From the NCBI GenBank assembly GCA_002104905.1, contig MCFE01000377.1:20299-84298 (forward strand): a DNA stretch of 64,000 nt. Direction: 5' to 3'. Below the pieces are notes generated by a model, which was given only the letters and a program-made list of their open reading frames with translations, searched no databases and was not told where the DNA came from. The DNA comes from Basidiobolus meristosporus CBS 931.73. Lineage: Eukaryota; Basidiobolomycota; Basidiobolomycetes; Basidiobolales; Basidiobolaceae. A program made the translations under genes and the position numbers. Below, one piece after another: positions 47,391 through 59,066 of the stretch; position 1 is the first letter of the stretch; the number at the start of each line of letters is the position of its first letter.

Positions 47391-48479
47391 TCAAAGTAAT
47401 TTGAGCGCATCAAAGCCTGCTTCTACCTCGTCCTCCATATGCATGGCAATATGGGTCTCGGAGCTAGGAGTAGCCGGATAATCTTGCCAGCTGCCTGAGG
47501 TTTGTTGGGCGTAGGGTTGGTCTTCTTTGAAGAAGAGACTTGGTCTACCGTTTGAGAGATTAGGCAACCGATATTTAATGTATTCCGAAATGTCTGCTAG
47601 TGCAGCCATCACCACTGGATCAAAGGCGAATACCAAGGTGGTCAGCAATCCGGTGGATGAGGTCAATAGTTCGGCAATGGCCCACATAAGCGCATCGAAC
47701 GTCGCAAGATGCTCTTTATAGACTGGCCTCGGCAACGAGTAGCCGATGCTTTGGATGGTGAAGGAGAGAATTGCAGGGAAAAAGGTGAGTATCGGCACCA
47801 CGGCATACATGGTAATCCTAAAGCTGATCTGACGAAGCTTTGGATTCGTTGACAGATTGATCTTCTCCATGGTTGTGTGCATTTCTGTTTGATGATGTCT
47901 CAGAAGGTGGATTACTCGAATCACCACGTACAGAGAATAGCACAGCCCAAGAAACATCCACAAGAAGCACGAGAGCCACTGGATCCATACTGCAGTTGGA
48001 TTGGCAGCAAAATTGGCGAGCCAGCACACTTCATTCGCAACGCTGTAGATAGTGCAAATCAGAGTGATCAGCAGGGCAGTCGACAATGTGAGAGGGATGT
48101 ACCAAAGCTGAGCCCTCTTAACTTCACTTCGTTGCCGGATCAGGATCATGTCGAGGTTGTAGGCGATGGTTGTGGTGGTGAAGACTGACATTAGCTTAGA
48201 GAAATTTGCAATGGAATAGGTCAATCGGCAAGCAATGGTAGGCGTCATAGCATGAAACAATACGCGGTTGTTGATGATGTTGGTTACATGAAAGATGAAT
48301 TCATAGAACGCCACCAGCAGTGCCAATCTGAACGAGATCTTGTTGGAAATCTGTCGTCTGGTGCATAGAAGCAAAATCCCGGCCACAACCACCATACTAG
48401 TGGCTACGGCAGAGCAAATACTTGTCACCTGCACAATATCAACTGTGGCTCTAAGTAAGCGATTGAGAAATCCATCCAT
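47391..48479 (-). CDS. Seven-transmembrane receptor, putative GPCR
   Basis: 362 residues, intronless. Seven hydrophobic helices are visible: about residues 20-40 (VATSMVVVAGILLLC), 47-70, 83-110, 125-147, 165-188 (WLSCFLWMFLGLCYSLYVVI), 224-250 and 270-300. A basic loop before helix 6 (HTTMEKINLSTNPKLRQISF) and a roughly 60-residue cytoplasmic tail rich in Ser, Thr and acidic residues complete the GPCR layout. The general look is of the fungal Git3/cAMP-receptor-like group, but no diagnostic motif pins the ligand. An adjacent direct repeat lies just upstream of the ATG. Confidence 0.75.
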   Translation of the reverse strand: MDGFLNRLLRATVDIVQVTSICSAVATSMVVVAGILLLCTRRQISNKISFRLALLVAFYEFIFHVTNIINNRVLFHAMTPTIACRLTYSIANFSKLMSVFTTTTIAYNLDMILIRQRSEVKRAQLWYIPLTLSTALLITLICTIYSVANEVCWLANFAANPTAVWIQWLSCFLWMFLGLCYSLYVVIRVIHLLRHHQTEMHTTMEKINLSTNPKLRQISFRITMYAVVPILTFFPAILSFTIQSIGYSLPRPVYKEHLATFDALMWAIAELLTSSTGLLTTLVFAFDPVVMAALADISEYIKYRLPNLSNGRPSLFFKEDQPYAQQTSGSWQDYPATPSSETHIAMHMEDEVEAGFDALKLL

Positions 48480-48483
48480 CTTC

Positions 48484-48566
48484 CTCTGCTTTGGTTTTGG
48501 TCAGTAATGAGCCTAAAATGTCTGTTGCTTTGGTTCTGGTGAGTACTGAGTCTAAAATGTCTGCTG
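48484..48566. repeat. Tandem duplication (~40 bp x2) upstream of the receptor ORF
   Basis: Two near-identical units share the GCTTTGGTT(T/C)TGGT and GTCTAAAATGTCTG-type blocks, sitting 5 to 90 bp upstream of the receptor ATG, probably in its 5' leader. Confidence 0.7.
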
Positions 48567-49269
48567 CTCGAACAATATATACCTTTCGGCCGGTGTTTGA
48601 GATATTTCACTGTCGGATGATCCATTATTAATTCGGCAACGTTATTGAATCCATCAACTTGTTGGTTTTACTTACCTTCCACCCCTTACACACCATTCTC
48701 GACAAGCCTGCGAAGAATCTCCACAAGACAATTGATCTGAGACTGTATTGTAGCCCGGAGCAGAGGCGCCTGGTCCCTTTGTTGATTTTATTCAGGAAAC
48801 TTCTGTTCCAAATACCATGTTTTTCCAGCCTATGAAAATTAATCTTACCACAGCTATCCAGCTTGGAAAATGAATAATCTCCCAGTGATCCAGGTTGGGA
48901 TAATAGGTCGTACCACCTGTCTCCAGCCCACTACTCATCATATCCTATCGGGGTGTCATGGCAACTGCCACAGGCCTACGATCCCTCCCTCAAGCTAAAA
49001 ACGTGCACATGTCCCAAAATTTGGTGAGCTGGTGAGGAGATTGGTGCACCCATTCGCAGGCGAAGATTATCGAAAATGTTGGCCCGGCAGCTCCATATCA
49101 GGTAATTTCAAATACACGGATTTCTTTTTTTCAATCACACGACTAAGCCAATTTCCACAGTTTATGCGCAGGAAGGTGTACCCACTCAATCGAGTTGTAT
49201 ATTGACTTTGGTAAAGGGAAATACCTGGCTTCTGGTTTATGCTAAAGTCTTAGAAGCTGCTTATCGACG
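48567..49269. other. Divergent upstream region of receptor and RasGAP genes
   Basis: No coding feature recognised. It presumably holds both promoters. Confidence 0.4.
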
Positions 49270-52200
49270 ATGGTCACAAATCTCATAAACCTGAAAGACG
49301 CTTTTCATGACAGCCCGCAGTACCGCTCGAATTTGGTGAGCGCACACAAGGCTGCCGAGGCTTTCGAAGGTGTTCTGTCAGTGTGGACCGAGAAAACTAG
49401 GAACTTTGTACAAGCTCTAGCGGGTATATGGAAATTGCTCCTGGACTCCACGAATTAGTGACCCATTCAACCCCTTCGATGCAGGTTTAAACGAAGCTAC
49501 AAATCGCCTTCTGCTTGAAGCCACCTCCCCCAAAAACTTCCACTCTCTTGTCGACACGGATAATTGTGGTAATTGCAAGTTGCCCTTTTCTGTCCTTCTC
49601 GTTTCCCTAAATCCCACTTCAGGCTCCACCTCACGAGACTCCTTCTTTTCAACGGAGAATAACTTTACCTCGCGCCTAGAAAATGAGCTGATAGGTTAGC
49701 CACCGTTTGCATACTGACAGTGCCTGCTTCAGCACTAACCTCAGCACGGTTGATAACACTAACAGAGCCGCTCCTGCATTTCCAAAACTCAGTCACCCAC
49801 ACGCTTTCGGTAATTTCGTTCGAGAGAAACCCCCCCCCGCCACCCAACTAAACTTGACCCGATTTGCAGAACGCCAGACGCGAATTTTTGAATTCAGCAG
49901 AGGAATATGAATCCATTGTATATAAATACTCCAGCCTACCGCATCTAAAGGATCAGAAAAACGACGAAGTACGGAGCATTTGTGATGTTGATTGCTCTGA
50001 TCCTGATAACTAATAGATTCCCAAGTTCACCAATTACTTATACAGCATGAGAGTGGAGTCAAGCAAAAATTCCCTTCGATACGCCAATATGCTTAACGAG
50101 CTCCCGCTCATCCGAGAGTCCTTTGTGTTAAACAAGGTTTGGCTAGAACCGGCAGAGGCAACATTGGGCCGACAATAATACGTGTGTTTGATATTCTAGA
50201 TGAACTCGTTTCTTGAGTTGATGTCAACGTGGTTCGAGGGTCATCACCAGTCTATGACTAAGACCCGGCCTGTGTTAGGCCAGATTCTCGCGGGCATCGA
50301 CGAGGTTGGTTGGTTGGAGGCTCTGGGCATGTTTGCAATTCCATTGATTTAATTTCGTTAAGGAGGGCACGGGCCAAAACCTTGAAGACCTGCCAGTGAA
50401 CGAAGCAACGCTCTTAGATCCCATCGAAGTACTGGTGAAACTAAGCTTATTTCGTGATGGAACCAGCGTTAATGGCAGTTTTGCTGTATCAGGCTCATTT
50501 AACAAAATACAAACAGGCTCTGGGTTTGGTGGGGTATGATGAGATCTCCATTGTTACGCAAGTCTCCAACTTGTCGGTTGATTCGGATCTGATGGTGAAG
50601 CAAGGCAAATCTGGTTATTTACTGCTTCGAAGAGCAAACTCTAGAAGTGGATGGTCAAGGTCTGCTGTTTTTATGCAGGCTTCCATCTTGTTGCAGAGAT
50701 TAACTTTGCATATGAATAGACATTGGTTTCGTATACAGATGCCCGAGGGCCTCTTTGTTCAATGCACAAATGGCGTGGTATTTGTCGGTTCTCATCACTA
50801 CATCTGGTACCAACCTAACCCTCAGTTGTAGGACCAGCCCATCGTGGTAGACCTGCATGCCTCTTTGGTTCGTGAAACAGACTGTGATGGAAGATCGTAC
50901 TGCTTTGAGATCAACACGCCACCTATTCTGTAAGTTGTGCGGTTGGACCGAAATGTTCTTGGCGTTTTCCTAAAGATCCTCTCGGCAGAAAATACTACTT
51001 TCAAGCAGAGACGGAGCTGGATATGATGGAGTGGATAACCGCGTTACGCATACCGCACATTGGTAGCATCAACTACAATAGAAGCGCATCCAATGTATGG
51101 TTCATGCGATATGCTGTCAAGCTAGGACACAAGAAACTCACCCTTTATCCATTCAGGCCGGGGCGGAGCTGATTAAGTCGGGGACTGTCTATATTCGAGG
51201 TAGTTTACTCGTTCTTCTTATTGCATGCTGCTGGAAACTCAAGGTTCCCTAGAGGTGAAGAGCTCCAAGAACCCGCATTGCACTAAGGACCCCCTCTCCA
51301 TAACCGGCAATTGGCGACGCATCGTCCTTATTATTCGGTCCAATGGCACTCTGTATCAGTTTGACGAGAACGTAAGTGTCCCTTGTGAAAGCCCATCTTG
51401 CATTCATGCAAATCTCATTCCCTTTATTACTGCGTCTTCAGGACAAAACCGTGATTGAAAATATCAAGGTCAAGGAGGTTCAGCGGAACCATATCAGCAT
51501 GATAGACGAGTCCGCCCTCAAAAAGAAAAACTGCTTCATGTTGAAGTCGAAGCAGAAAACTCATTTTTTCATGACTGATGGACCAAACGAACGCAACGAA
51601 TGGATCTCTATACTGAAGACTTTTGCTCAGCCAGAGGTGTTGGGCTATTCCGAGCCCCCCTACTTCTGCTACCGTCTGGATCGTACCTTTTGGATCAGTG
51701 TCGTGGAAGGCCGTGGGCTCAGCCAATCGGACCCGTACTGTTATATCGAACTGGACGCAGAACGCAAAGGTAGAACAAGCACCAAGCCCAAGACGACGAA
51801 CCCTGTCTGGGTAGAAGACTTCCTCTTTACGTAAGCCGCGTGACTGTTGGGGTAGTGTTAAGGAGCCATTGACTAATGTGTTGTGCTAGGGATCTTCCTG
51901 CTCTTCGAAGAGGTGTTGAGGTCATTGTGATGAACAAGAATCGACTCCATAAGGATTCAACTATTGGTAAGTTACGAGTGAGTAATGCAGCGGAATCCAA
52001 CCTTCTTTAACGCCATCCACCGATGCTTAGGCAAAGTACACCTTCCTATCTCATTCATACGACGGGGGGAGACTCATGAGGGGTGGTACCCAATAATGTA
52101 CGAGTCTAAAGTGTCCGGATACCCTTCGGAGACGGCCGGAGAACTCCACCTTCGATTCAAATATGACGAGGTGGTTGTGTTGCCTTCTTCAAGCTACGAC

Positions 52201-53556
52201 AGCTTACTCAAGGTAAGTGACCCCTTTTGCCGCATTCTGTTGGCAGCCCACCTAACGAGGTACGGTATAGCTTCTATTGGACGTCGAGTCTCGATTGATT
52301 TTTGACCTGGTGAATGTCTCCAAGAATCTGGAATGGTTTGCCGAGAACATGATGCGGATCTACGCGGCCAAAAACATGGCGATGGAATGGCTTTTGTTTC
52401 TTGCCCGCAACGAAGTGGAATCAACCGGTATGCGGATCCGCTAACTGTGACGGCTTACTCCGTTCTCATCCCTCCTTCATTTAGACGACGCCAACATCCT
52501 GTTTCGAGGAAATTCCATTTTCACTAAAGCCATCGATGGCTACATGAAGTTGATCGGACTTCAATATGTGGACGAGGCTATTGGGGAAATTGTCAGATCC
52601 ATCTGCGACAACAAGGTGTACGTAGAGGTACCTGCCTGTCTTGCTCTCCCTCATGCTGCCTATGATTAAGGCTTTCCATTCGATTAGGTTGACGAGCTCA
52701 AGTTGGAACGCTATGAGGATATCCGGGCCCACTGGAAGGTTTTGATTGGATATACTAAGATGCTATGGAAAAGTATCGAGAAAACTCAAGCCAAATGTCC
52801 CAGGTAGATTGTAGCGTCCATTAAAGTCCATTTTGCAGCCAGCTAACTTTCCACTTCCAGTGAGTTGCGTGTATTCTTCTCTGAATTAAGAGCCATAATC
52901 CAAGCCAAGTATTCGGAGCAAACCAATCGGTTCGCTATACTTGTGTGAGCGGATTCATCTTTCTGCGCCTCTTCTGTCCGGCGTTACTTAATCCAAAGCA
53001 ATTCCAACTCGTCAAGGAGCAGCCGGATGCTCGAACTCGTCGCACCCTGACGCTGTTAGCCAAGACCACTCAATCGCTAGCTAATTTGAGCGACTGCAAC
53101 CCCAAAGAACCGTACATGGCGCAGATGAACGAGTTTGTCCGCCAGAACTCCGCTACGTTGATGGAATACATCGATTACATTGCTACTGGACAAACACATA
53201 ATCCATCCTACCATAAGATTCAAGCTCTGCAGCCACCGGAAACCTTCTTCAAGCCCCCAGAGGTTCCCTATCTTATTGATATAGACAAGAAACTCTCCAG
53301 CTTTTGTAGCTATGTCGTTCATAATCGGGAGCATTTGGAGGATTTGATTGCAGAAGGAAAGACCGCTTGCTCTCCTAAACTTCTGAGGAGATTGCTCTTC
53401 CATTGTAACGTGGCCGAGGAGAAAACCAGGCTAATTACGGAAGGACGCAACGGACGTTTGGCTAGTAGCATATCTAGTCTGTCAGATTCCAGCAGCCAAC
53501 AGACACTTTCCTCACACCGCAGTCAATCCTCCTTCCAATCCAGCTCCTTTGTATAG
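49270..53556 (+). CDS. BAR-PH-PH-C2-RasGAP protein, many exons
   Basis: Predicted Ras GTPase-activating protein. The exons to about 50290 encode an ACAP-type BAR helix bundle (DAFHDSPQYRSNL, ARREFLNSAEEYESIVYKYS and FTNYLYSMRVESSKNSLRYA). A PH domain follows (KSGYLLLRRANSRSGW, HWFRIQMPEGLFVQC and TELDMMEWITALR, 50590-51060). A second PH is at 51180-51630 (ITGNWRRIVLI and ERNEWISILKTF). C2 runs 51660-52200 (SDPYCYIELD and TTNPVWVEDFLF). The RasGAP domain (52270-53400) has FRGNSIFTKAIDGYMKLIG with the candidate arginine finger, FIFLRLFCPALLNP and a Ser-rich tail. At least 15 short GT-AG introns are needed. Boundaries near 49420-49490 (61-nt intron) were checked for frame. Start ATG 49270 is the first in the BAR frame. 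Confidence 0.85.
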
Positions 53557-53922
53557 CGTTTTCACTCATTCCCCTAGTTTAAGACACAACTCACTGCTCA
53601 CTATCACTATTCATTATCACTGTTCACTATCATTCACTATTCACTATTCATTATTTCAGTAGTATTTTGTAAAACTGATAGAATTTCCATGTCAAAGCAT
53701 TGTTATCATACTTCATTCTCCTAATAAACGCAGTCTCAATTTTCATCAGATCACGTGGTCGGCCGATGCGGAAAATCCCTCGATAAAAGTATTGTTTGGC
53801 GTAAATGCGGCTCTTTCTTTTTCGGAAATCCATCTTTCTACGTGAACAAGGTTTGATACGTTCCATCCATCCGTAGCGTAGGCTTCAATATGTACACGTA
53901 GTAACAACAGTCTTGATTTAGC
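53557..53922. other. RasGAP 3' region with CACTAT-type simple repeat; eL32 promoter
   Basis: Bases about 53590-53660 are repeated TCACTATTCA-like units, a short degenerate microsatellite. The eL32 promoter follows with a CACGTG box at 53752-53757. Confidence 0.6.
53752..53757 (+). promoter_or_regulatory. CACGTG box upstream of eL32
   Basis: ATCACGTGG context, about 170 bp before the eL32 ATG. The uS3 gene has a matching ATCACGTG box about 162 bp before its own ATG. Cbf1-type factors bind CACGTG at ribosomal protein promoters in several fungi; the role here is inferred. Confidence 0.45.
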
Positions 53923-54321
53923 ATGGTCTCCTCTACCAACAAGGTCGCTATCATCAAGAAGCGCACTAAGCCCTTCAAGCGTCATCAATCTGACCGCTAC
54001 AAGACCGTCAAGGAGTCTTGGAGAAAGCCCAAGGGTATTGATAACCGTGTCCGTCGTAGATTCAAGGGCCAAATCCCCATGCCCAAGATCGGTTATGGAT
54101 CCAACCAGAAAACCCGCCACCTCATGCCCAACGGTTTCAAGAAGTTCGTTGTCTCCAGTGTCAAGGAGTTGGAGGTCTTGTTGATGCAAAACCGTACCTA
54201 CGCTGCCGAAGTTGCTCACAACGTCAGCTCCAAGAACCGTATTGCCATTGTTGAACGCGCCCAACAATTGAACGTGAAGGTTACCAACGCCAACGCTCGT
54301 CTTCGCACCCAAGAGAACTAA
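53923..54321 (+). CDS. RPL32: 60S ribosomal protein eL32
   Basis: 132 residues, intronless, full family length. Clear eL32 blocks: [57 protein letters not shown] and [12 protein letters not shown]. Codon use shows strong C-ending bias, as expected of a highly expressed gene. The start is the only Met preceding the conserved region. Confidence 0.97.
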   Translation: MVSSTNKVAIIKKRTKPFKRHQSDRYKTVKESWRKPKGIDNRVRRRFKGQIPMPKIGYGSNQKTRHLMPNGFKKFVVSSVKELEVLLMQNRTYAAEVAHNVSSKNRIAIVERAQQLNVKVTNANARLRTQEN

Positions 54322-54597
54322 GTGTCGAGGACCGTTGTCAACTATCCTGAACACCCTTGTGAATGTTTCCTCCGTAAGGCACTCACCAATAAAGTCAATC
54401 ACTAGCATTATGGACTTGATGTTGTATATGTACTGTCGAACTGCTGTTGCTGATGGGTCGGTGTGCAGAGCGGGGTTTATGAAATGAGCTGTGTTTCACC
54501 ATCCTTATATTTATATATATCCATTTGATCCGGAATGCCGCTTATTTAAGGATTCACTACCACTCCTGCCTACACAACCCTTCTACCTCCATTAAAC

Positions 54598-56034
54598 ATG
54601 ACCACTATAGCTGTCACCACGGGCTTTCGCAAAAAGCGAAACTTCAAGAACCTGGAATTGGCCCATTCACCTCTTGTCTGTGAAAGTATTACCGCCGAAG
54701 CTCAATACAGCGGCAACTTATCAGGGGTAGGTAGCGGCCACTTGTATGAGCAGCTGGCCAACCTGGAAATAGGCCTAGAATTCAAGCTGAATCTGCGTCA
54801 GGAAGACTTAAAGACCCTTGACCAACTGGGCTCTGGAAACGGTGGGGCAGTGTCCAAAATACTGTACATCCCCACCAAAACAATCATGGCAAGAAAGGTC
54901 CGATACTTTCCTCACCACTTCCTTATTCTTTCCTTGGCCATTATAACACAAACATATCCCTGTTGTGAACCCCCTCTAGATCGTACACATCGAGGCGAAG
55001 ACGTCGGTAAGAAAGCAGATTATTCGGGAGCTACAAATCCTTCACGACTGCAATTCCCCTCACATCGTATCTTTCTACGGTGCGTTCATGCATGAAAACG
55101 ATATGAAAATCTCGATATGTATGGAGTACATGGACAAGGGGTAGGCTCAGATGTTTCATAGCACTTGGTTTGCGCAAGCTCATTCCACGAAGTTCGTTGG
55201 ATCATTTATACAGAAGAATAGGGCCGATCCCTGAGCCAATAATAGGAAGCATCACTTGCTCAGTACGTGGTTCCTTTTTTGTTGTTGTGAAGCTTACTAA
55301 CTAGGAGCGTCAAGGTACTTAACGGACTTACCTACCTCTATGACCATCATCGCATCATTCACCGAGGTATATGGAATTAGTTACATTTCTGAGAATCAGT
55401 CCAATAAGAGCGCATCAATAGATGTCAAGCCATCCAACATCTTGATTAATTCGGCCGGATTTGTCAAGCTCTGTGATTTTGGTGTGTCTGGGATTCTTGT
55501 AGATTCAATTGCGAAAACCTTTGTGGGGACTAGCCAGTACATGTCGGTATGTTAAGCTTGAGACACACCACTGACTCATCTGGGTGCTAACCTCAACATT
55601 AGCCTGAGAGAATCACTGGTGCTACATACAGCGTGAAATCTGATGTATGGAGCTTAGGCGTCTCTTTGTTGGAGCTGAGCCAAGGGAAATTCCCGTTCCC
55701 ACAACTATCGGTGTTTGAGCTGCTGCAATACATCGTTGACGAGGATTTGCCAACCCTTCCGATGGAGGTGTTCCCTGCTGATTTTATTGAGATGGTCAAC
55801 CTATGGTTAGGCTTCATTGCTTCCACCTCTGTTCTGTATTCTGGCTGATCTATCTTAGTTTGACCAAGGATCCCGAGACTCGACCCACACCCAGGCAAAT
55901 CATGGTGAGGCGTCTGATTAGGATTGGCTTGTATCCATGCACTGACCTTCTTTTGTGAACACAAGGAGCATCCCTACGTAAAGCGAGTCACCAGCGAAAA
56001 AGTCAACTTGGCCAAATGGGTGAATTCTATCTAA
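54598..56034 (+). CDS. MAP kinase kinase (MEK, Ste7/Byr1-like), about 8 exons
   Basis: Dual-specificity kinase of a MAPK cascade. It has a short N-terminal tail with a basic motif ([12 protein letters not shown]) as a likely MAPK docking site. Then come [17 protein letters not shown] (glycine loop), MARK (catalytic Lys), [23 protein letters not shown] and [16 protein letters not shown]. Next are KLCDFGVSG, the activation loop [18 protein letters not shown] (S-x-A-x-T pattern) and [19 protein letters not shown]. The tail ends HPYVKRV plus KWVNSI. Exon 1 is 54598-54897 and exon 2 begins at 54980. Further introns split DKG/SLD, HR/DVKPSN, QYMS/PER and the C-terminus. All key residues are present. 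Confidence 0.93.
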
Positions 56035-56260
56035 TATGCTGTGTGGCCCCCTGTATCTTTGGCCATTTCTTCGGCTCCTTCTTTGATAACACTAATACTA
56101 TAACATAATGCTAATAACCTTGCGGCCTAATCCAATTTGTGCGGCATCTGAATAAATCATGCATATTGCGTTAATCCTGATTTGTTGTCTGTTTGTTTGC
56201 ATGTACACACACCATATTCCCTAAATTTCCGGCGCTCTCTTTAGTACGCTTCTCCCAACA
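56035..56260. other. Spacer after MEK
   Basis: No feature recognised. AATAAA occurs near 56151. Confidence 0.4.
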
Positions 56261-58709
56261 TGCTCTTTTACGAGAAGGGAAACGAATCCGTGTTATCTGG
56301 TACTGAGAAACTGGGTGGTGAAGATAGAACACACCGAGAGTCACGTTTCGCTTTCGACGAGTGGTTTAGATTTGTTAGAGAAGCAAAAAGATTCAGTTAA
56401 CTTTGAGTTTCTGCCATGTTTGCTAGTACCAAGTAAGAGTCCATCCCTCACCCACTCGCTGAAGAACCTCGTTCAAATAATAAATACATGGATATTCAAT
56501 CGGAACCTTTGACTTGGCGGTTTTTCCTTCTATCTAATCTAGATATCAACAGAATAATCACTGCTAAAGTGCTATCAGAACTCGATTGGGAAGGTAAGAT
56601 ATCTTTGCATATAGATAGGCTGGTAGCTCACTCAGCAAGACTCAATTCAGTAACCATGCGATGGTGAATTTGTATATATACTAGGGACCGAGCTGAGCCA
56701 GGAAATGGAGAAATCTCTAGTTTTATTGAAGATTATCTTTTCCGAAAATGAAGCCAGCTACGAAAAATACACCAGAACTAAAGTATCCCATTCAAGGTTA
56801 GCAAGAAGAATTTCCCGCTATCTTTGGCCTTTGCCTCAACTCAACTTTGTAGAGAGATTGCACTTGCTCACGGACCTGTAGTAAGCCTCTTCAGAGCCCA
56901 TACAGCGTTGAACCATATGGGTATCTCAGAAGATTTAAATCTGGAAGTCAACCTTGAAATATGGAAGATCACGAGCGTAAAGGTGATCAGCTTTCCCTTG
57001 ATTTCCATTCAACCCTTGCGAATCTTCGGAATCACAAATATACAGGAGGGAATTGCATTGATTTGCTCGGTAAAAAACCACGCGGAGGAAAACGAAATGC
57101 AGCTGAGCTATATCGACATCAGCAATGAGGAAGCGAGCCCTAGACCTTTGAATATCACAATAGATCTGCCCGGCTATTTGGTGAGCATGATCAGCACCAT
57201 TCAGATGAACGGCATCCTGTTGGACGCGGTGGAAGGTACGGGTGTAGGATATGAATTAGACAATACATGGATTGGCACCAAGGCTGAAGATATCATGAAT
57301 CTGAAGTACAACAAGATCGACCAAACCCTACACATTCACGGCATTCCGCATCATATAGAGTTTGCCTGTTTGGATTCAGAAGGACTCACCCTCATTGTCG
57401 TTACTGGGGACAATACCTACTCGATTGTCAAAAAAAGAGCCTCCCCAAATACACTGGAATCGGAATCAATTTTGCTCTTGAATCCTGGCGACCCCGAGTA
57501 TGACTCGCTGTACTATCTAGACAGTGCCGAGCCCCAGTTCAACAGGAGCCTACAGGTAGTGTTTATAGCTCGATTACTAGATTGCTTCAAATCCATTGTT
57601 TACGTTGCGTTGTTCAATTAGGGCATAGTGATGACGAGAACCTGACAGCGGTATACCATTCCTTGACCACCAGGATGCGTAACGGCGCAGCATCTTTACG
57701 TGAGCACGAGAGGCTGGTAGATGTACGATATAGATGATTTGGCGCAGCTGATGATAACTAATCCCTCTTGATTAGTTGAGCCAGAAAACTGCTCTGCTGG
57801 ATAAATCATCCAAGTTGATAGAAGAATACGCGAGGATAATTGATTCCCGAGGAGCAGCGCAATGTGAACCGTGCAAGGCCCTACCTGACAGCAGCATGGT
57901 GCCACTCTTGCCCATACAATCGTCCAAACCGATGGAGCAGTCACATACCGACTCGACCGAATCGGAATGGATCGACATCGTAGACTCAAGCATAGTTCAG
58001 GACGAGCAATTGGCCCAACTAAATGTTACAATTAGGAATTTGTCAAGGTATTGTCAAGCAACCGTTTTCAGCATTTGTAGGAGTGCCAATCTTTATTCCG
58101 CTAAACTTGATATAGTGAATCCATATACAACCCCCACATCATTCCTGCGATACAAGCCTCCTCCAAGCTATCCATGCTAAATAGCACCATTCTGAACTCG
58201 TCCAGAGAAATGGCAAGCAGCGAAACCACAGTTCTCTCAGCTTTAATCGAGCTACCTAGAATATCGAGTGTGTATTCTTGCCTCTAGACGAGAAGAAGTT
58301 CAGAAATCAAGATGGCTCGTTGGTTTTTCTATTCACCAAAACTGCCACTGACAACTCGCGTAGGATTCTCGTGAAAGGGTTGACTGATCGAAGGATCGTA
58401 ACTGCAATCAAGAATTTAACCAGAGTGTTACCTGATGATATCCTTTGAAGAAATTGGACTCGTGTCCAATTGTTCACCTGTTGCTTTGAACTTTCCTTAA
58501 CCATAACACATATCAGGCTCACGATAACTCCGAATATACTCTCCACTCAGGATGCGAAGTCAGTGGAGCAATCTATCATTGTCATGAAAGAGCTGTCTGG
58601 AATGCTTAACCAGCCCGAAGACATGAATGCCGACAGCTGGCTAGAAATAAGAAGTGAACTCAAGCGTATCGTCCAAAATACTCTCTCACAAACAGACGAA
58701 ATAATGTAG
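56261..58709 (+). CDS. Unrecognised multi-exon protein, beta-rich middle and helical C-terminus
   Basis: The main exon (about 56820-57560) encodes an uninterrupted, hydrophobic-alternating segment (for example EIWKITSVKVISFPLISI, LNITIDLPGYLVSMI and ACLDSEGLTLIVVTGDN), suggesting beta strands or a propeller. Upstream short exons (56315-56429, about 56541-56594 and 56685-56797) join by GT-AG introns. Downstream pieces are about 57770-58060 (LLDKSSKLIEEYARIID, then Ser/Glu-rich) and 58290-58455 (RRILVKGLTDRRIVTAIKNL). A last helical exon ends at 58709. Start and one or two junctions are unresolved, and two genes are possible. I could not name the family; a Nup88/NUDCD1-like layout was considered but not supported. 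Confidence 0.5.
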
Positions 58710-59066
58710 ATAGCAGAGCATCCATCACCAAACCAACACCTAACCCTACCAGCCTCACGCAATCCCTCGCACTCTCCTTGACTACCCCTAGCGATGATGA
58801 TGACACTCCCTTCTAGGTAACCCCCCCCCCTTCGCATCCTACTAGATAGCCCCCTTCTCACATGAGATAAATGATTCAGTAATTGAAACAATATAGCAAT
58901 TCCAAGTCATGTTAGAAATACTTTGTGGCTCATTAAAAGCCGGTACCATGCCATTTATTACTTCTAAACTGGGACAACGGCCAATAACAGCTTTTATCCC
59001 TAAACCATTACGCACGATCAAATATAAATATTCGGCGCTTGGTTGGGATAATATCATTCCTTGGCC
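58710..59066. other. Spacer with poly-C run; carboxypeptidase promoter
   Basis: An 11-base C run near 58819 and a GGTACC-containing AT-rich stretch. TATA-like AAATATAAATA lies near 59021. Confidence 0.4.
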
